NCBI GenBank assembly: GCA_046347155.1
Contig: JAXMGT010000001.1
Location: 868,001-932,000 of the forward strand
DNA length: 64,000 nt
Reading direction: 5' to 3'
DNA from: RPQJ01 sp046347155
Lineage (GTDB): Bacteria; Pseudomonadota; Gammaproteobacteria; Steroidobacterales; Steroidobacteraceae
Below the pieces are notes generated by a model. That model was not told the origin of the DNA. It did no database searches and saw nothing but the letters and a program-made list of their open reading frames with translations. Positions 24,823 through 32,675 of the stretch are shown here, piece after piece. How positions within the stretch are numbered: position 1 is the stretch's first letter; the number at the start of each line of letters is the position of its first letter. A program made the translations under genes and the position numbers.

Positions 24823-24848
24823 CGGGCGGCGGCCTGGGCCGCCGCCCG
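24823..24848. terminator. bidirectional hairpin between convergent genes
   Basis: A 12-bp perfect inverted repeat (24823-24834 with 24837-24848) with a minimal loop fills the 47-base gap between the convergent haem-porin and FTR1 genes. No T-run is obvious on either strand, so termination strength is uncertain. Confidence 0.6.
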
Positions 24849-24857
24849 TGCGCGGCT

Positions 24858-26402
24858 TCAGAATTCGTACTCGACCATGAAGCGCAGCGTTTCGTCCGGC
24901 GTCTGGTCGGTCAGGCCGAAGAGCAGCGCGAGCTCGTACTTCACCGCGCCGTCGCTGGTGCGGAACTTCCCGTAGAGGCCGGGCCCGAGCTGCTGCTCGT
25001 GCTCGTCGAAATTGCCGAGGTCTCCCCAGTCGCCGGCGCCGCCGTACATCTCGACGCCGGGTTCGAACCGCTCGTCGAGCCGATAGCGGTACTGCCAGCG
25101 GTACTCGACCTCGAGGTCCGCGTCGTCCTCGAGTTCCTGCTCGAAGACGAGGTTCACGCGGACCTCGTTGCGGCCCCAGTCCTTCTGGCCGAGCAGCGCG
25201 ACCTCGAGGGCGTTCGCACCACCGCGCTCGAGCGAGTAGGCGAACTCGGCGAGCAGCCCGAAATCGGCCCAGTACCGGCCCTGCTCGGTGAGCTGGAAGA
25301 CGTTCTCCGAGGCGATCTCGGTGGCCGCGAGGTCCTCGCCGGGCTCTCGCTCGTACTCGACGAGGATCTCCGAGAGCCAGCGCGACATCGGCGTCCATTC
25401 GTACTCGAGCTTGTAGGACTGTCCGCCGTCGAGCGCGGGATCCGGGTCGAAGTCGTAGTGCCCGCGGATCTCGACCGCTTTCTCGCCGTCCTCGACCAGC
25501 GGGGAGTAGACGACGTGGTCGGCGCGCGCATCGACGGGCCGCAGGCCGAGCACCGCGGCCGCGACCACCGCCGACGCGGCGGCCGCGCGCGGCAGTGCGC
25601 GCGCCGTGCGGTCCACCCAGCGGCCGGCCGCGAGGATCGCGACGACCGTCGCGACCCACGCGAGCGCCTGCGTCGCGCTCGGCCGGTCGTCGTAGCCCGC
25701 GAGCGCGTGCAGCAACTGGCCGGCGACGCCGCCCTCCGGCAGCCAGCCCGAGGTGTCCCACAGCGGCGCGGCGATCGCCGGCAGCGTGCCGGCCTGGACC
25801 AGCATCGCCGCCGACTGGCCGGCCATGCCCGCCGCGAGCAGCACGAGCAGCAGTCCGGTGACCCTGAACATCGCCCGGGCCGGGATCCGGAGCAGCCCGA
25901 AGTACATGAGCGCGCCAGCGGCGAGTCCGGCCGCCAGCCCGGCCAGCGATCCGGCGAGCAGTCCGCTGCCGCCCGCGCCGCCGGCCGCCACGCCGTACAG
26001 GAACAGCACGACCTCGGAGCCCTCGCGCAGCACCGCGAGCCCGACCACGACGGCCAGCACGTGGAGCGGTCGGGCGCCCGCGCCGACGTCGCGGCCGACG
26101 GACTGCATTTCGCGGGCGAGTTCGGCGCCGTGCCTGCGCATCCAGACGCCGTGCCACCCGAGCATCAGCGCGGCGAGCCCGAGGATCGTGGCGTTCAGCA
26201 GTTCCTGGCCGACGCCCTCGAAGGCCTCGCCGATGCGGCCGGCGCCGGCGGCGACCAGGATCGCCGCGGCGATTCCGGCGGCGACGCCGCCCGCGACCCA
26301 GGCACGGCTCCCGGCGGTGCCGCGCGTGGCGGCGAGCACGATGCCGATCACGAGCGCGGCTTCGAGCACTTCACGAAACACGATGATGGCCGAGCCGACC
26401 AT
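24858..26402 (-). CDS. FTR1 iron permease fused to a C-terminal barrel-like envelope domain
   Basis: A 514-residue protein. Residues 1-265 are an FTR1/EfeU ferric or ferrous iron permease with several membrane helices and both iron-binding REXXE motifs, REVLE at 10-14 and REGSE at 126-130. The next stretch, ALPRAAAASAVVAAAV to DARA (about 269-294), looks like a Sec signal peptide with an ARA cleavage site. After it come about 220 residues of strand-rich sequence beginning DHVVYSPLVEDGE and ending in Phe (MVEYEF), a pattern typical of outer-membrane barrels. Either the protein is cut into two parts or the reading joins two former genes. The cupredoxin gene starts just upstream. Confidence 0.88.
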   Translation of the reverse strand: MVGSAIIVFREVLEAALVIGIVLAATRGTAGSRAWVAGGVAAGIAAAILVAAGAGRIGEAFEGVGQELLNATILGLAALMLGWHGVWMRRHGAELAREMQSVGRDVGAGARPLHVLAVVVGLAVLREGSEVVLFLYGVAAGGAGGSGLLAGSLAGLAAGLAAGALMYFGLLRIPARAMFRVTGLLLVLLAAGMAGQSAAMLVQAGTLPAIAAPLWDTSGWLPEGGVAGQLLHALAGYDDRPSATQALAWVATVVAILAAGRWVDRTARALPRAAAASAVVAAAVLGLRPVDARADHVVYSPLVEDGEKAVEIRGHYDFDPDPALDGGQSYKLEYEWTPMSRWLSEILVEYEREPGEDLAATEIASENVFQLTEQGRYWADFGLLAEFAYSLERGGANALEVALLGQKDWGRNEVRVNLVFEQELEDDADLEVEYRWQYRYRLDERFEPGVEMYGGAGDWGDLGNFDEHEQQLGPGLYGKFRTSDGAVKYELALLFGLTDQTPDETLRFMVEYEF

Positions 26403-26405
26403 GGG

Positions 26406-26747
26406 TCACCTCGCGACCAGCCAGCCGCGGGCGGTGGCCATGTTGAACTCGCCGAAGAACTCATAGCGGCCCGCATCGAGCGGGCCGACGTACACGGTGA
26501 TGCGACCGTTCCCCGGCACGATCTTTTCCCGGTTCAGCGAGTAACTCTCGAACTCCTCCGGCGTGGGGTCCTGGTTCTCGACCACGAGCCGGATCTTCTG
26601 GCCCGCGGGCACCACGAGCTCCGAGGGCGTGAATACGTGGTCCTTGATGACGAGGCGGTACTCCGGCGGCTCGGCCGCCCGGGCCGCGGCACAGGCGAAC
26701 AGCATCGGGACGAGAGGACCAACGGTGCGGAGGGCAAAGGCGGGCAT
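26406..26747 (-). CDS. periplasmic cupredoxin-like protein of the iron locus
   Basis: A 113-residue exported protein: signal peptide (about 7-24, ending AARA) followed by a single cupredoxin-fold domain with IKDHVFTPSELVVPAGQKIR and EEFESYSLNREKIVPG. This domain is the type (Cupredoxin_1, EfeO N-domain and P19/FtrB-associated) that accompanies FTR1 permeases and helps oxidise or hand over iron. A classic Cys-His-Met copper site is not obvious: the C-terminal loop reads GEFNMATARG without Cys. It may therefore bind metal differently. ATG at 26747 is preferred over a longer reading that includes the promoter. It stops 3 bases before the FTR1 gene starts. Confidence 0.8.
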   Translation of the reverse strand: MPAFALRTVGPLVPMLFACAAARAAEPPEYRLVIKDHVFTPSELVVPAGQKIRLVVENQDPTPEEFESYSLNREKIVPGNGRITVYVGPLDAGRYEFFGEFNMATARGWLVAR

Positions 26748-26789
26748 GGTCGGGGGTTCCAGGTTGAGATGGCCCGCAGTGTATACGAA

Positions 26790-26804
26790 TGAGAATTGTT
26801 CGCA
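26790..26804. promoter_or_regulatory. Fur-box-like site
   Basis: TGAGAATTGTTCGCA matches the 7-1-7 Fur consensus TGATAAT-N-ATTATCA at 10 of 14 positions. It is embedded in an AT-rich island, unusual in this GC-rich window. It lies 43 bases upstream of the minus-strand cupredoxin-FTR1 genes and about 70 bases upstream of the plus-strand alpha/beta hydrolase, in the shared divergent promoter region. Iron-dependent repression of the FTR1 locus is a reasonable inference. Confidence 0.55.
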
Positions 26805-26874
26805 ACTAGGCGTTTCCACCTATACCAGCTGATTCGTGCAAAGTGTCGACTGGATCGCGAGGTCCGGTCCCACG

Positions 26875-27705
26875 ATGAAGCATCGAGAGATGGAGTTTCC
26901 GGGTTGCGGCGACGTCCGCCTGTACGGGCAGGCGTGGCTGCCGGAAGAACCACCGCAGATGCTGCTCGCGATCTCGCACGGGCTTGCGGAACACGGCGGC
27001 CGCTACGCGCCGTTGGCCGAACGGCTCGTGCCGCGGGGTTGCGCCGTGTACGCGATCGACCACCGCGGTCACGGCCGGTCGGCCGGTGGCCGGGCGAACA
27101 TCGATCGTTTCGAGTACGTGGTATCGGACCTGGGCACGTTCATCGGTCGCGCGCAGCGCCAGCACCCGGGTGTCCCGGTCGTGCTGCTCGGGCACAGCAT
27201 GGGCGGGGCGATCGCACTCGCCTGCGCGCTCCGGTACCAGGACGTGCTGCGGGCGCTGGTGCTGTCGGCCCCGGCGCTCGCACCCCCGGAGCCGCCTTCG
27301 GCGTTCCGCAGGCTCACGCTCCGCGCGCTGTCGGCGCTGCGCCCGGAACACGGCGTGCTCCAGTTGCCGTCGGTGTTCGTGAGCCGCGATCCGGACGTGG
27401 TCCGGGCCTACGAGCGCGACCCGCTCGTGTTCCGCGGACCGATACCGGCGCGGACGATCGCCGAACTGTTGCTCGGCATGGAGGAGACCGCCGTGCTGGC
27501 GCACGAAATGCGCCTGCCGGTGCTCATCCAGCACGGGACATCCGACCGCCTGGTGCCGATCGCCGCGGTGCAGCCGGTCTACCAGCAGCTCGGAGCGCAC
27601 AAGCGACGGACGATGCACGTCTACGACGGGCTCTACCACGAGGTCTACAACGAGCCCGAGAAGGACCGGGTGTTCGAAGACCTCTGCCGCTGGCTCGCGA
27701 TCTAG
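26875..27705 (+). CDS. alpha/beta hydrolase, monoacylglycerol lipase type
   Basis: A 276-residue cytosolic hydrolase of the serine aminopeptidase S33 / monoacylglycerol lipase group. The oxyanion region is ISHGLAEHGGRYAPL (about 34-48), the nucleophile elbow LGHSMGGAIAL carries the catalytic Ser (about 106), the acid lies in HGTSDRLVP, and the catalytic His in LYHEVYNEPE near 258. DHRGHGRSAGGRANI is also typical of bacterial monoglyceride lipases. ATG at 26875 (MKHREMEF) is preferred to a GTG at 26836. Its stop overlaps the convergent cbbR gene by 4 bases. Likely substrate is a monoacylglycerol or similar ester. Confidence 0.9.
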   Translation: MKHREMEFPGCGDVRLYGQAWLPEEPPQMLLAISHGLAEHGGRYAPLAERLVPRGCAVYAIDHRGHGRSAGGRANIDRFEYVVSDLGTFIGRAQRQHPGVPVVLLGHSMGGAIALACALRYQDVLRALVLSAPALAPPEPPSAFRRLTLRALSALRPEHGVLQLPSVFVSRDPDVVRAYERDPLVFRGPIPARTIAELLLGMEETAVLAHEMRLPVLIQHGTSDRLVPIAAVQPVYQQLGAHKRRTMHVYDGLYHEVYNEPEKDRVFEDLCRWLAI

Positions 27706-28682
27706 GCTTCCGGGGCGGGCGCCTGGCCGAGCAGGGCGCGGGTCTCGCTGTCGACCTTGCGCGCGCCTTCCTCCAGCAGGTACTCGCGGAACGCCGCCGC
27801 GGCCGGCGGCAGCCAGCGGTCGGGATGGTGCACGACGTACCAGGTGCGGACGATCGGCGTGTGGTCGACGTCGAGCCGCGCGAGCGCGCCGCTGCCGAGT
27901 TCGAGGAACAGCGTGTGCGCCGAAGTCAGGCTGATGCCGAGGCCGCTCATCACCGCGTGCTTGGCCATCTCGTTGCCGCTCACGGTGAATCGCTCGCGCG
28001 GCGTGATCCGGTGCATCGCGAGGAACCCGTCGAGCATTGCGCGCGTCCCGGAACCCGGTTCGCGCTGCACGATGCATTCGTGCCGCAACTCGATCGGCGG
28101 TATCCCGCGTGCGCCCGCGAGCGGGTGATCCGGCCACGCGATCACGACGTGCGGGTTCGTCGCGAACGGCTCGCGCGCGAGTCCGTCGCTGGCCGGCGGT
28201 GCGCCATCCGCGAGTGACTCGGGCGCGCGCCCCATCAGCGCGAGGTCGACCTCGCCCTCGTGCAGCCGGCGCGCGAGCTCGGCGCGCGTCGATACGGCCA
28301 TCTGGACCGCGATGCCGGGCGCCCGCCGCCGGAACTCGGCGAGCAGCGGCGGGAGGATGTGCGTGCCGGTCGCGAGCACGCCGAGGTGCAGCGTGCCGTC
28401 GTCGCGCTTCCTGAGCGCATCCATCTCCTTCGCGAGCAGGCCGAGCCTCGCGTGGACGTCGTTCGCCGCGGCGAGCGCCCGCTCGCCGGCCGCCGTGAGC
28501 CGCAGCCGTCGCCCGATCCGGTCGAAGGCCGGGGCGCCGAGCACCCGCTCGAGCTGCTGGACCTGCTGCGTGATCGCGGGCCCGGTCATGTACAGGCGAG
28601 ACGCGGCGCTGGCCATCGAACCCGCCTCGGCGACGGATTTCAGGACCTCGAGTTGCCGGAGCGTCAAATGCCTCTGATCCAT
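27702..28682 (-). CDS. cbbR: LysR-type regulator CbbR of the Calvin cycle operon
   Basis: A 326-residue LysR-family activator divergent from cbbL, the standard position of CbbR. The winged helix-turn-helix (about 4-65) contains LRQLEVLKSVAEAGSMASAA and TGPAITQQVQQLERVLG. The effector-binding domain (about 90-300) contains the CbbR-typical EPGSGTRAMLDGFLA and GNEMAKHAVMSGLGIS segments, which sense NADPH or Calvin metabolites such as RuBP in other species. The ATG at 28682 is 2 bases from an AT-rich palindrome, so CbbR probably represses its own transcription while activating cbbL. Confidence 0.94.
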   Translation of the reverse strand: MDQRHLTLRQLEVLKSVAEAGSMASAASRLYMTGPAITQQVQQLERVLGAPAFDRIGRRLRLTAAGERALAAANDVHARLGLLAKEMDALRKRDDGTLHLGVLATGTHILPPLLAEFRRRAPGIAVQMAVSTRAELARRLHEGEVDLALMGRAPESLADGAPPASDGLAREPFATNPHVVIAWPDHPLAGARGIPPIELRHECIVQREPGSGTRAMLDGFLAMHRITPRERFTVSGNEMAKHAVMSGLGISLTSAHTLFLELGSGALARLDVDHTPIVRTWYVVHHPDRWLPPAAAAFREYLLEEGARKVDSETRALLGQAPAPEA

Positions 28683-28697
28683 AAGTAAAACTTACTT
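28683..28697. promoter_or_regulatory. CbbR operator candidate, proximal palindrome
   Basis: A perfect 6-3-6 inverted repeat AAGTAA AAC TTACTT lies immediately upstream of the cbbR start. It fits the LysR-type T-N11-A rule in an AT-rich island. Together with the second palindrome 14 bases further it fills the 99-base gap between cbbR and cbbL, where CbbR sites are expected. Confidence 0.6.
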
Positions 28698-28710
28698 TAA
28701 CAGCAAAAAA

Positions 28711-28729
28711 CACTAAGTATCAATTAGTG
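28711..28729. promoter_or_regulatory. CbbR operator candidate, second palindrome
   Basis: A perfect 6-7-6 inverted repeat CACTAA GTATCAA TTAGTG, 28 bases centre-to-centre downstream of the first palindrome. This distance puts both sites on nearly the same helix face, consistent with one CbbR tetramer bound to a recognition site and an activation site. The cbbL start is 52 bases beyond. Confidence 0.55.
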
Positions 28730-28781
28730 ATAGGCGGACATACAGTGCCTCCCACACAGGCCACGGCCGAGGAGACGGGCA

Positions 28782-30269
28782 ATGTCAGCAGCGGGCAAAG
28801 TTCCGGGCGCAGCCGCCGAGCAGCGCACCACGGGCAACACGTCGTCGCGATACAAGGCGGGCGTGCTCAAGTACAAGGAGATGGGGTACTGGGTGCCCGA
28901 CTACGTCCCGAAGGACACGGACGTCATCGCGCTGTTCCGGATCACGCCGCAGGACGGCGTCGACCCCGAGGAGGCCGCCGCCGCCGTCGCCGGCGAGTCG
29001 TCGACCGCGACCTGGACCGTCGTGTGGACCGACCGCCTGACGGCCAGTGAGAACTACCGTGCCAAGGCCTACCAGGTGCAGCCGGTCCCGGGCACCGAGG
29101 GTCAGTACTTCGCCTGGATCGCCTACGACCTCGCGCTGTTCGAGGAAGGCTCGATCGCCAACCTGACCGCCTCGATCATCGGCAACGTGTTCGGCTTCAA
29201 GCCGCTCCGCGCGCTGCGCCTCGAGGACATGCGCCTCCCGGTCGCCTACGTGAAGACCTTCCAGGGTCCGCCGACCGGGATCGTCGTCGAGCGGGAACGG
29301 CTCGACAAGTACGGGCGGCCGCTGCTCGGCGCGACCGTGAAGCCCAAGCTCGGGCTCTCCGGCAAGAACTACGGTCGCGTCGTCTACGAGGCGCTGGTCG
29401 GCGGCCTCGACTTCACGAAGGACGACGAGAACATCAACTCGCAGCCGTTCATGCACTGGCGCGACCGATTCCTGTTCTGCATGGAGGCGGTGCAGAAGTC
29501 GCAGGCCGCGAGCGGCGAGGTGAAGGGCCACTACCTGAACATCACGGCCGGCACGATGGAGGAGATGTACCGTCGTGCCGAGTTCGCGAAGGAACTCGGC
29601 TCCGTCATCGTGATGATCGACCTGATCATCGGCTGGACCGCGATCCAGTCCATCTCGAACTGGGCGCGCCAGAACGACATGGTGCTGCACCTGCACCGCG
29701 CCGGGCACAGCACCTACACGCGCCAGAAGAACCACGGCATCTCGTTCCGCGTGATCTCGAAATGGCTGCGCCTCGCCGGCGTGGACCACGCGCACGCAGG
29801 CACGGCGGTCGGCAAGCTCGAGGGCGACCCGCTGACCGTGCAGGGCTTCTACAACGTGATGCGCGACGACGTGACCGTCACCGACCTGCCGCGCGGGATC
29901 TTCTTCGACCAGGACTGGGCGGGGCTGCGCAAGGTGATGCCGGTCGCCTCGGGCGGCATCCACGCCGGCCAGATGCACCAGCTGATCGACCTGTTCGGCG
30001 ACGACGTGGTGCTGCAGTTCGGCGGCGGCACGATCGGCCACCCGATGGGCATCCAGGCGGGGGCGCAGGCGAACCGGGTCGCGCTCGAGGCGATGGTGCT
30101 CGCGCGCAACGAGGGCCGCGACATCCGCAACGAGGGCCCGCAGATCCTCGCGGCCGCCGCGAAGGGCTGCCGGCCGCTCGAGGCCGCGCTCTCGACCTGG
30201 AAGGACGTCACGTTCAACTACGCCTCGACCGACACGTCGGACTTCGTGCCGACGGCGAGCGTCGCCTGA
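28782..30269 (+). CDS. cbbL: RuBisCO large subunit, form I red type
   Basis: The carboxylase of the Calvin cycle, 495 residues. It contains the catalytic signature GGLDFTKDDEN with the carbamylated Lys, GATVKPKLGLSGKNYGR with the proton-abstracting Lys, HRAGHSTYTR with the loop His, and DHAHAGTAVGKLEGDP containing loop-6 Lys. MGYWVPDYVPKDTDVIALFR at the N-terminus and the following CbbX gene identify the red-like form IC/ID branch rather than the green type. GAGGAGACGG sits just before the ATG. The operon continues with cbbS, cbbX, fbp and prk. Confidence 0.98.
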   Translation: MSAAGKVPGAAAEQRTTGNTSSRYKAGVLKYKEMGYWVPDYVPKDTDVIALFRITPQDGVDPEEAAAAVAGESSTATWTVVWTDRLTASENYRAKAYQVQPVPGTEGQYFAWIAYDLALFEEGSIANLTASIIGNVFGFKPLRALRLEDMRLPVAYVKTFQGPPTGIVVERERLDKYGRPLLGATVKPKLGLSGKNYGRVVYEALVGGLDFTKDDENINSQPFMHWRDRFLFCMEAVQKSQAASGEVKGHYLNITAGTMEEMYRRAEFAKELGSVIVMIDLIIGWTAIQSISNWARQNDMVLHLHRAGHSTYTRQKNHGISFRVISKWLRLAGVDHAHAGTAVGKLEGDPLTVQGFYNVMRDDVTVTDLPRGIFFDQDWAGLRKVMPVASGGIHAGQMHQLIDLFGDDVVLQFGGGTIGHPMGIQAGAQANRVALEAMVLARNEGRDIRNEGPQILAAAAKGCRPLEAALSTWKDVTFNYASTDTSDFVPTASVA

Positions 30270-30280
30270 GGAGCACTGGC

Positions 30281-30667
30281 ATGCGCATCACACAGGGTAC
30301 TTTCTCTTTCCTCCCGGACCTGACGGACGCGCAGATCGCCGCCCAGGTCGAATACGCACTCGGGCAGGGCTGGGCGGTCTCGCTCGAGTACACGGACGAC
30401 CCGCATCCCCGGAACTGCTACTGGGAGATGTGGGGCCTGCCGATGTTCGACCTGAAGGACCCCGCCGGCCTGATGATGGAGCTGGCCGAGTGCCGCAAGG
30501 CTCACCCGGACTGCTACATCAAGCTGAACGCGTTCGACTCGACCCGCGGCTTCGAGACGATGCGGCTGTCGTTCTTCGTGCACCGCCCGGCCGTCGAGGC
30601 GACGTATCGCCTGCGCCGACAGGAAGAGGGCGGCCGCACGATCCGCTACACGCTCGAGCGGGCCTGA
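30281..30667 (+). CDS. cbbS: RuBisCO small subunit, red type
   Basis: A 128-residue small subunit that caps the L8S8 holoenzyme. The N-terminus MRITQGTFSFLPDLTDAQI and the extended C-terminus that forms the extra beta hairpin of red-type enzymes are both present. NCYWEMWGLPMFDLKD is the conserved core. ATG at 30281 is 11 bases after the cbbL stop and has GAGGAG before it. The longer open frame upstream belongs to cbbL's sequence and is not used. Confidence 0.97.
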   Translation: MRITQGTFSFLPDLTDAQIAAQVEYALGQGWAVSLEYTDDPHPRNCYWEMWGLPMFDLKDPAGLMMELAECRKAHPDCYIKLNAFDSTRGFETMRLSFFVHRPAVEATYRLRRQEEGGRTIRYTLERA

Positions 30668-30695
30668 CGGGCCCGCAACGGAGGCGAGGCGCACC

Positions 30696-31607
30696 GTGGC
30701 CACGAACCCCGAACAGCGCAGCTTCGACCTGAAGGCCCTGCTCGCGGAGTCGGGCGTCGCCGAGGTGCTCGACGAGCTCGACCGCGAGCTCGTCGGGCTC
30801 GCGCCGGTGAAGCTCCGGATCCGAGAGATCGCCTCGCTGCTGGTGGTGGAAAAGGCCCGCGCCGAGCTCGGCGTGGCCGCTGCCAGGCCGTCCCTGCACA
30901 TGTGCTTCACCGGCAACCCGGGCACCGGCAAGACCACCGTCGCGCTCAGGATGGCGACGATCCTGCACCGGCTCGGCCACGTCCGTAAGGGGCACCTGGT
31001 GGCCGTCACGCGCGACGACCTGGTCGGGCAGTTCATCGGCCACACGGCGCCGAAGACCAAGGACGTGCTGAAGCGCGCGATGGGCGGCGTGCTGTTCATC
31101 GACGAGGCCTACTACCTGTACCGGCCCGAGAACGAGCGCGACTACGGCCAGGAGTCGATCGAGATCCTGATGCAGGTGATGGAGAACCAGCGCGACGACC
31201 TGGTCGTGATCTTCGCCGGGTACAAGGGCCGGATGGACACGTTCTTCCAGTCGAACCCGGGGCTCGCCTCGCGGGTCGCTCACCACATCGACTTCCCGGA
31301 CTACGAGCCCGCCGAGCTCGCCGTGATCGCCGGCCGGATGGTCGCCGCACTCGGGTTGCGCCTGTCACCGGGGGCAGCGGACGCGCTGGCCGAGTACCTC
31401 GCCCTGCGACGCGAGCAGGCGAACTTCGCGAACGCACGTTCGCTGCGCAATGCACTCGACCGCGCCCGGCTCCGGCAGGCGCGCCGGCTGCTCGATGCGG
31501 GGCGGGTCGACGCCGACGCACTGACGACGATCGAGGCCGCGGACATCCGCGCGAGCCGCGTGTTCGCGGCGTCCCGCGGGAGCGCGGCCGAGGAGGCGAA
31601 ATGCTGA
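30696..31607 (+). CDS. cbbX: red-type RuBisCO activase CbbX
   Basis: A 303-residue AAA+ ATPase that removes inhibitory sugar phosphates from red-type RuBisCO by pulling on the large-subunit C-terminus. It has Walker A GNPGTGKTT (about 71-79), Walker B VLFIDEAYYL (about 130-139) and a helical C-terminal lid with NARSLRNALDRARLRQARR containing the sensor-2 arginine region. It is activated by RuBP in related proteins. GTG start at 30696 has GGAGGCG about 10 bases upstream. Its 3' end overlaps the fbp gene by 7 bases. Confidence 0.96.
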   Translation: MATNPEQRSFDLKALLAESGVAEVLDELDRELVGLAPVKLRIREIASLLVVEKARAELGVAAARPSLHMCFTGNPGTGKTTVALRMATILHRLGHVRKGHLVAVTRDDLVGQFIGHTAPKTKDVLKRAMGGVLFIDEAYYLYRPENERDYGQESIEILMQVMENQRDDLVVIFAGYKGRMDTFFQSNPGLASRVAHHIDFPDYEPAELAVIAGRMVAALGLRLSPGAADALAEYLALRREQANFANARSLRNALDRARLRQARRLLDAGRVDADALTTIEAADIRASRVFAASRGSAAEEAKC

Positions 31608-32662
31608 ACCCGGGCTACACGACGATCTCGAAATTCCTGATCCAGCAGGTGCCCGAGGGACCGCACGGGCGCGACCTGGCCGCGCTGCTCGTCGACGTCG
31701 CCGCCGTCGTCAAGGCGATCTCGGCCGCCGTCGGTCGCGGCCCGCTGGCCGGGTTCGCCAGCCTCGCGGGCAGCGAGAATGCCCAGGGCGAGCAACAGAA
31801 GAAGCTCGACGTGATCGCCGACGACATCTTCGCGCGCGGCGTCGAGTGGAGCGGGCTCGTCGGCGCGCTCGCGTCCGAGGAACTCGACGACGTCCGCACC
31901 ATCGAAGGCCCGGGTCGGCTCGCGCTCGTGTTCGACCCGCTCGATGGTTCGAACAACCTCGACGTGAACCTGCCGGTCGGCTCGATCTTCTCCGTGTATG
32001 CGATCCCGGAGGGCGCGACCGGCGCCGCCACGGTGCTGCAGCCCGGCAGCCGCCAGCTGGCCGCCGGCTACGCGATCTACGGGCCATCGACCCAGGTCGT
32101 GCTGACCGTGGGCCGCGGCACGCACGGCTTCACGCTCGATCGCGAGATCGGCAACTTCGTGCTGACCCACCCCGACATCCGTGTGCCTGAGCAGGGCTCC
32201 GACTACCTGATCAATGCGTCGAACCGGCGTTTCTGGGAGCCGCCGGTCGCCCGCTACGTCGACGAGTGCAAGGCGGGGCGGGAAGGCCCGCGTGGGCGCG
32301 ACTTCAACACCCGCTGGGTCGCCTCGATGGTCGCCGACGTGCACCGCGTGCTGCTGCGGGGCGGCATCTACCTGTACCCGCGGGACCAGAAGGAGGCGAA
32401 CCGCGAGGGCCGCCTGCGCCTGATGTACGAGGCGAACCCGATGGCGATGATCGTCGAGCAGGCCGGCGGTGCGGCGTCGACGGGTCGTGGCCGGATCCTC
32501 GACGTCGAGCCGGCGCGCATCCACCAGCGCGTGCCGGTGATACTCGGGTCGCGCGACGAGGTCGCGCGCGTCGAGCAGTACCACGCCGAGTACGACCGCG
32601 GCGAGGACAAACCCTACAGTTCGCCGCTCTTCGGCGAGCGCTCGCTCTTCACCAACGCCTGA
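31601..32662 (+). CDS. fbp: class I fructose-1,6-bisphosphatase
   Basis: A 353-residue enzyme that dephosphorylates fructose 1,6-bisphosphate in the regenerative phase of the Calvin cycle and in gluconeogenesis. It has the class I signature: VFDPLDGSNNLDVNLPVGSI (metal-binding Asp/Asp), preceded by ALASEEL and followed by YVGSMVADVHR-like WVASMVADVHRVL and LYEANPMAMIVEQAGG-like YEANPMAMIVEQAGG. ATG at 31601 overlaps cbbX, and the next gene starts 13 bases after its stop. Operon placement marks it as the Calvin-cycle copy (cbbF). Confidence 0.96.
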   Translation: MLNPGYTTISKFLIQQVPEGPHGRDLAALLVDVAAVVKAISAAVGRGPLAGFASLAGSENAQGEQQKKLDVIADDIFARGVEWSGLVGALASEELDDVRTIEGPGRLALVFDPLDGSNNLDVNLPVGSIFSVYAIPEGATGAATVLQPGSRQLAAGYAIYGPSTQVVLTVGRGTHGFTLDREIGNFVLTHPDIRVPEQGSDYLINASNRRFWEPPVARYVDECKAGREGPRGRDFNTRWVASMVADVHRVLLRGGIYLYPRDQKEANREGRLRLMYEANPMAMIVEQAGGAASTGRGRILDVEPARIHQRVPVILGSRDEVARVEQYHAEYDRGEDKPYSSPLFGERSLFTNA

Positions 32663-32675
32663 TGCCGGAGTCCAC

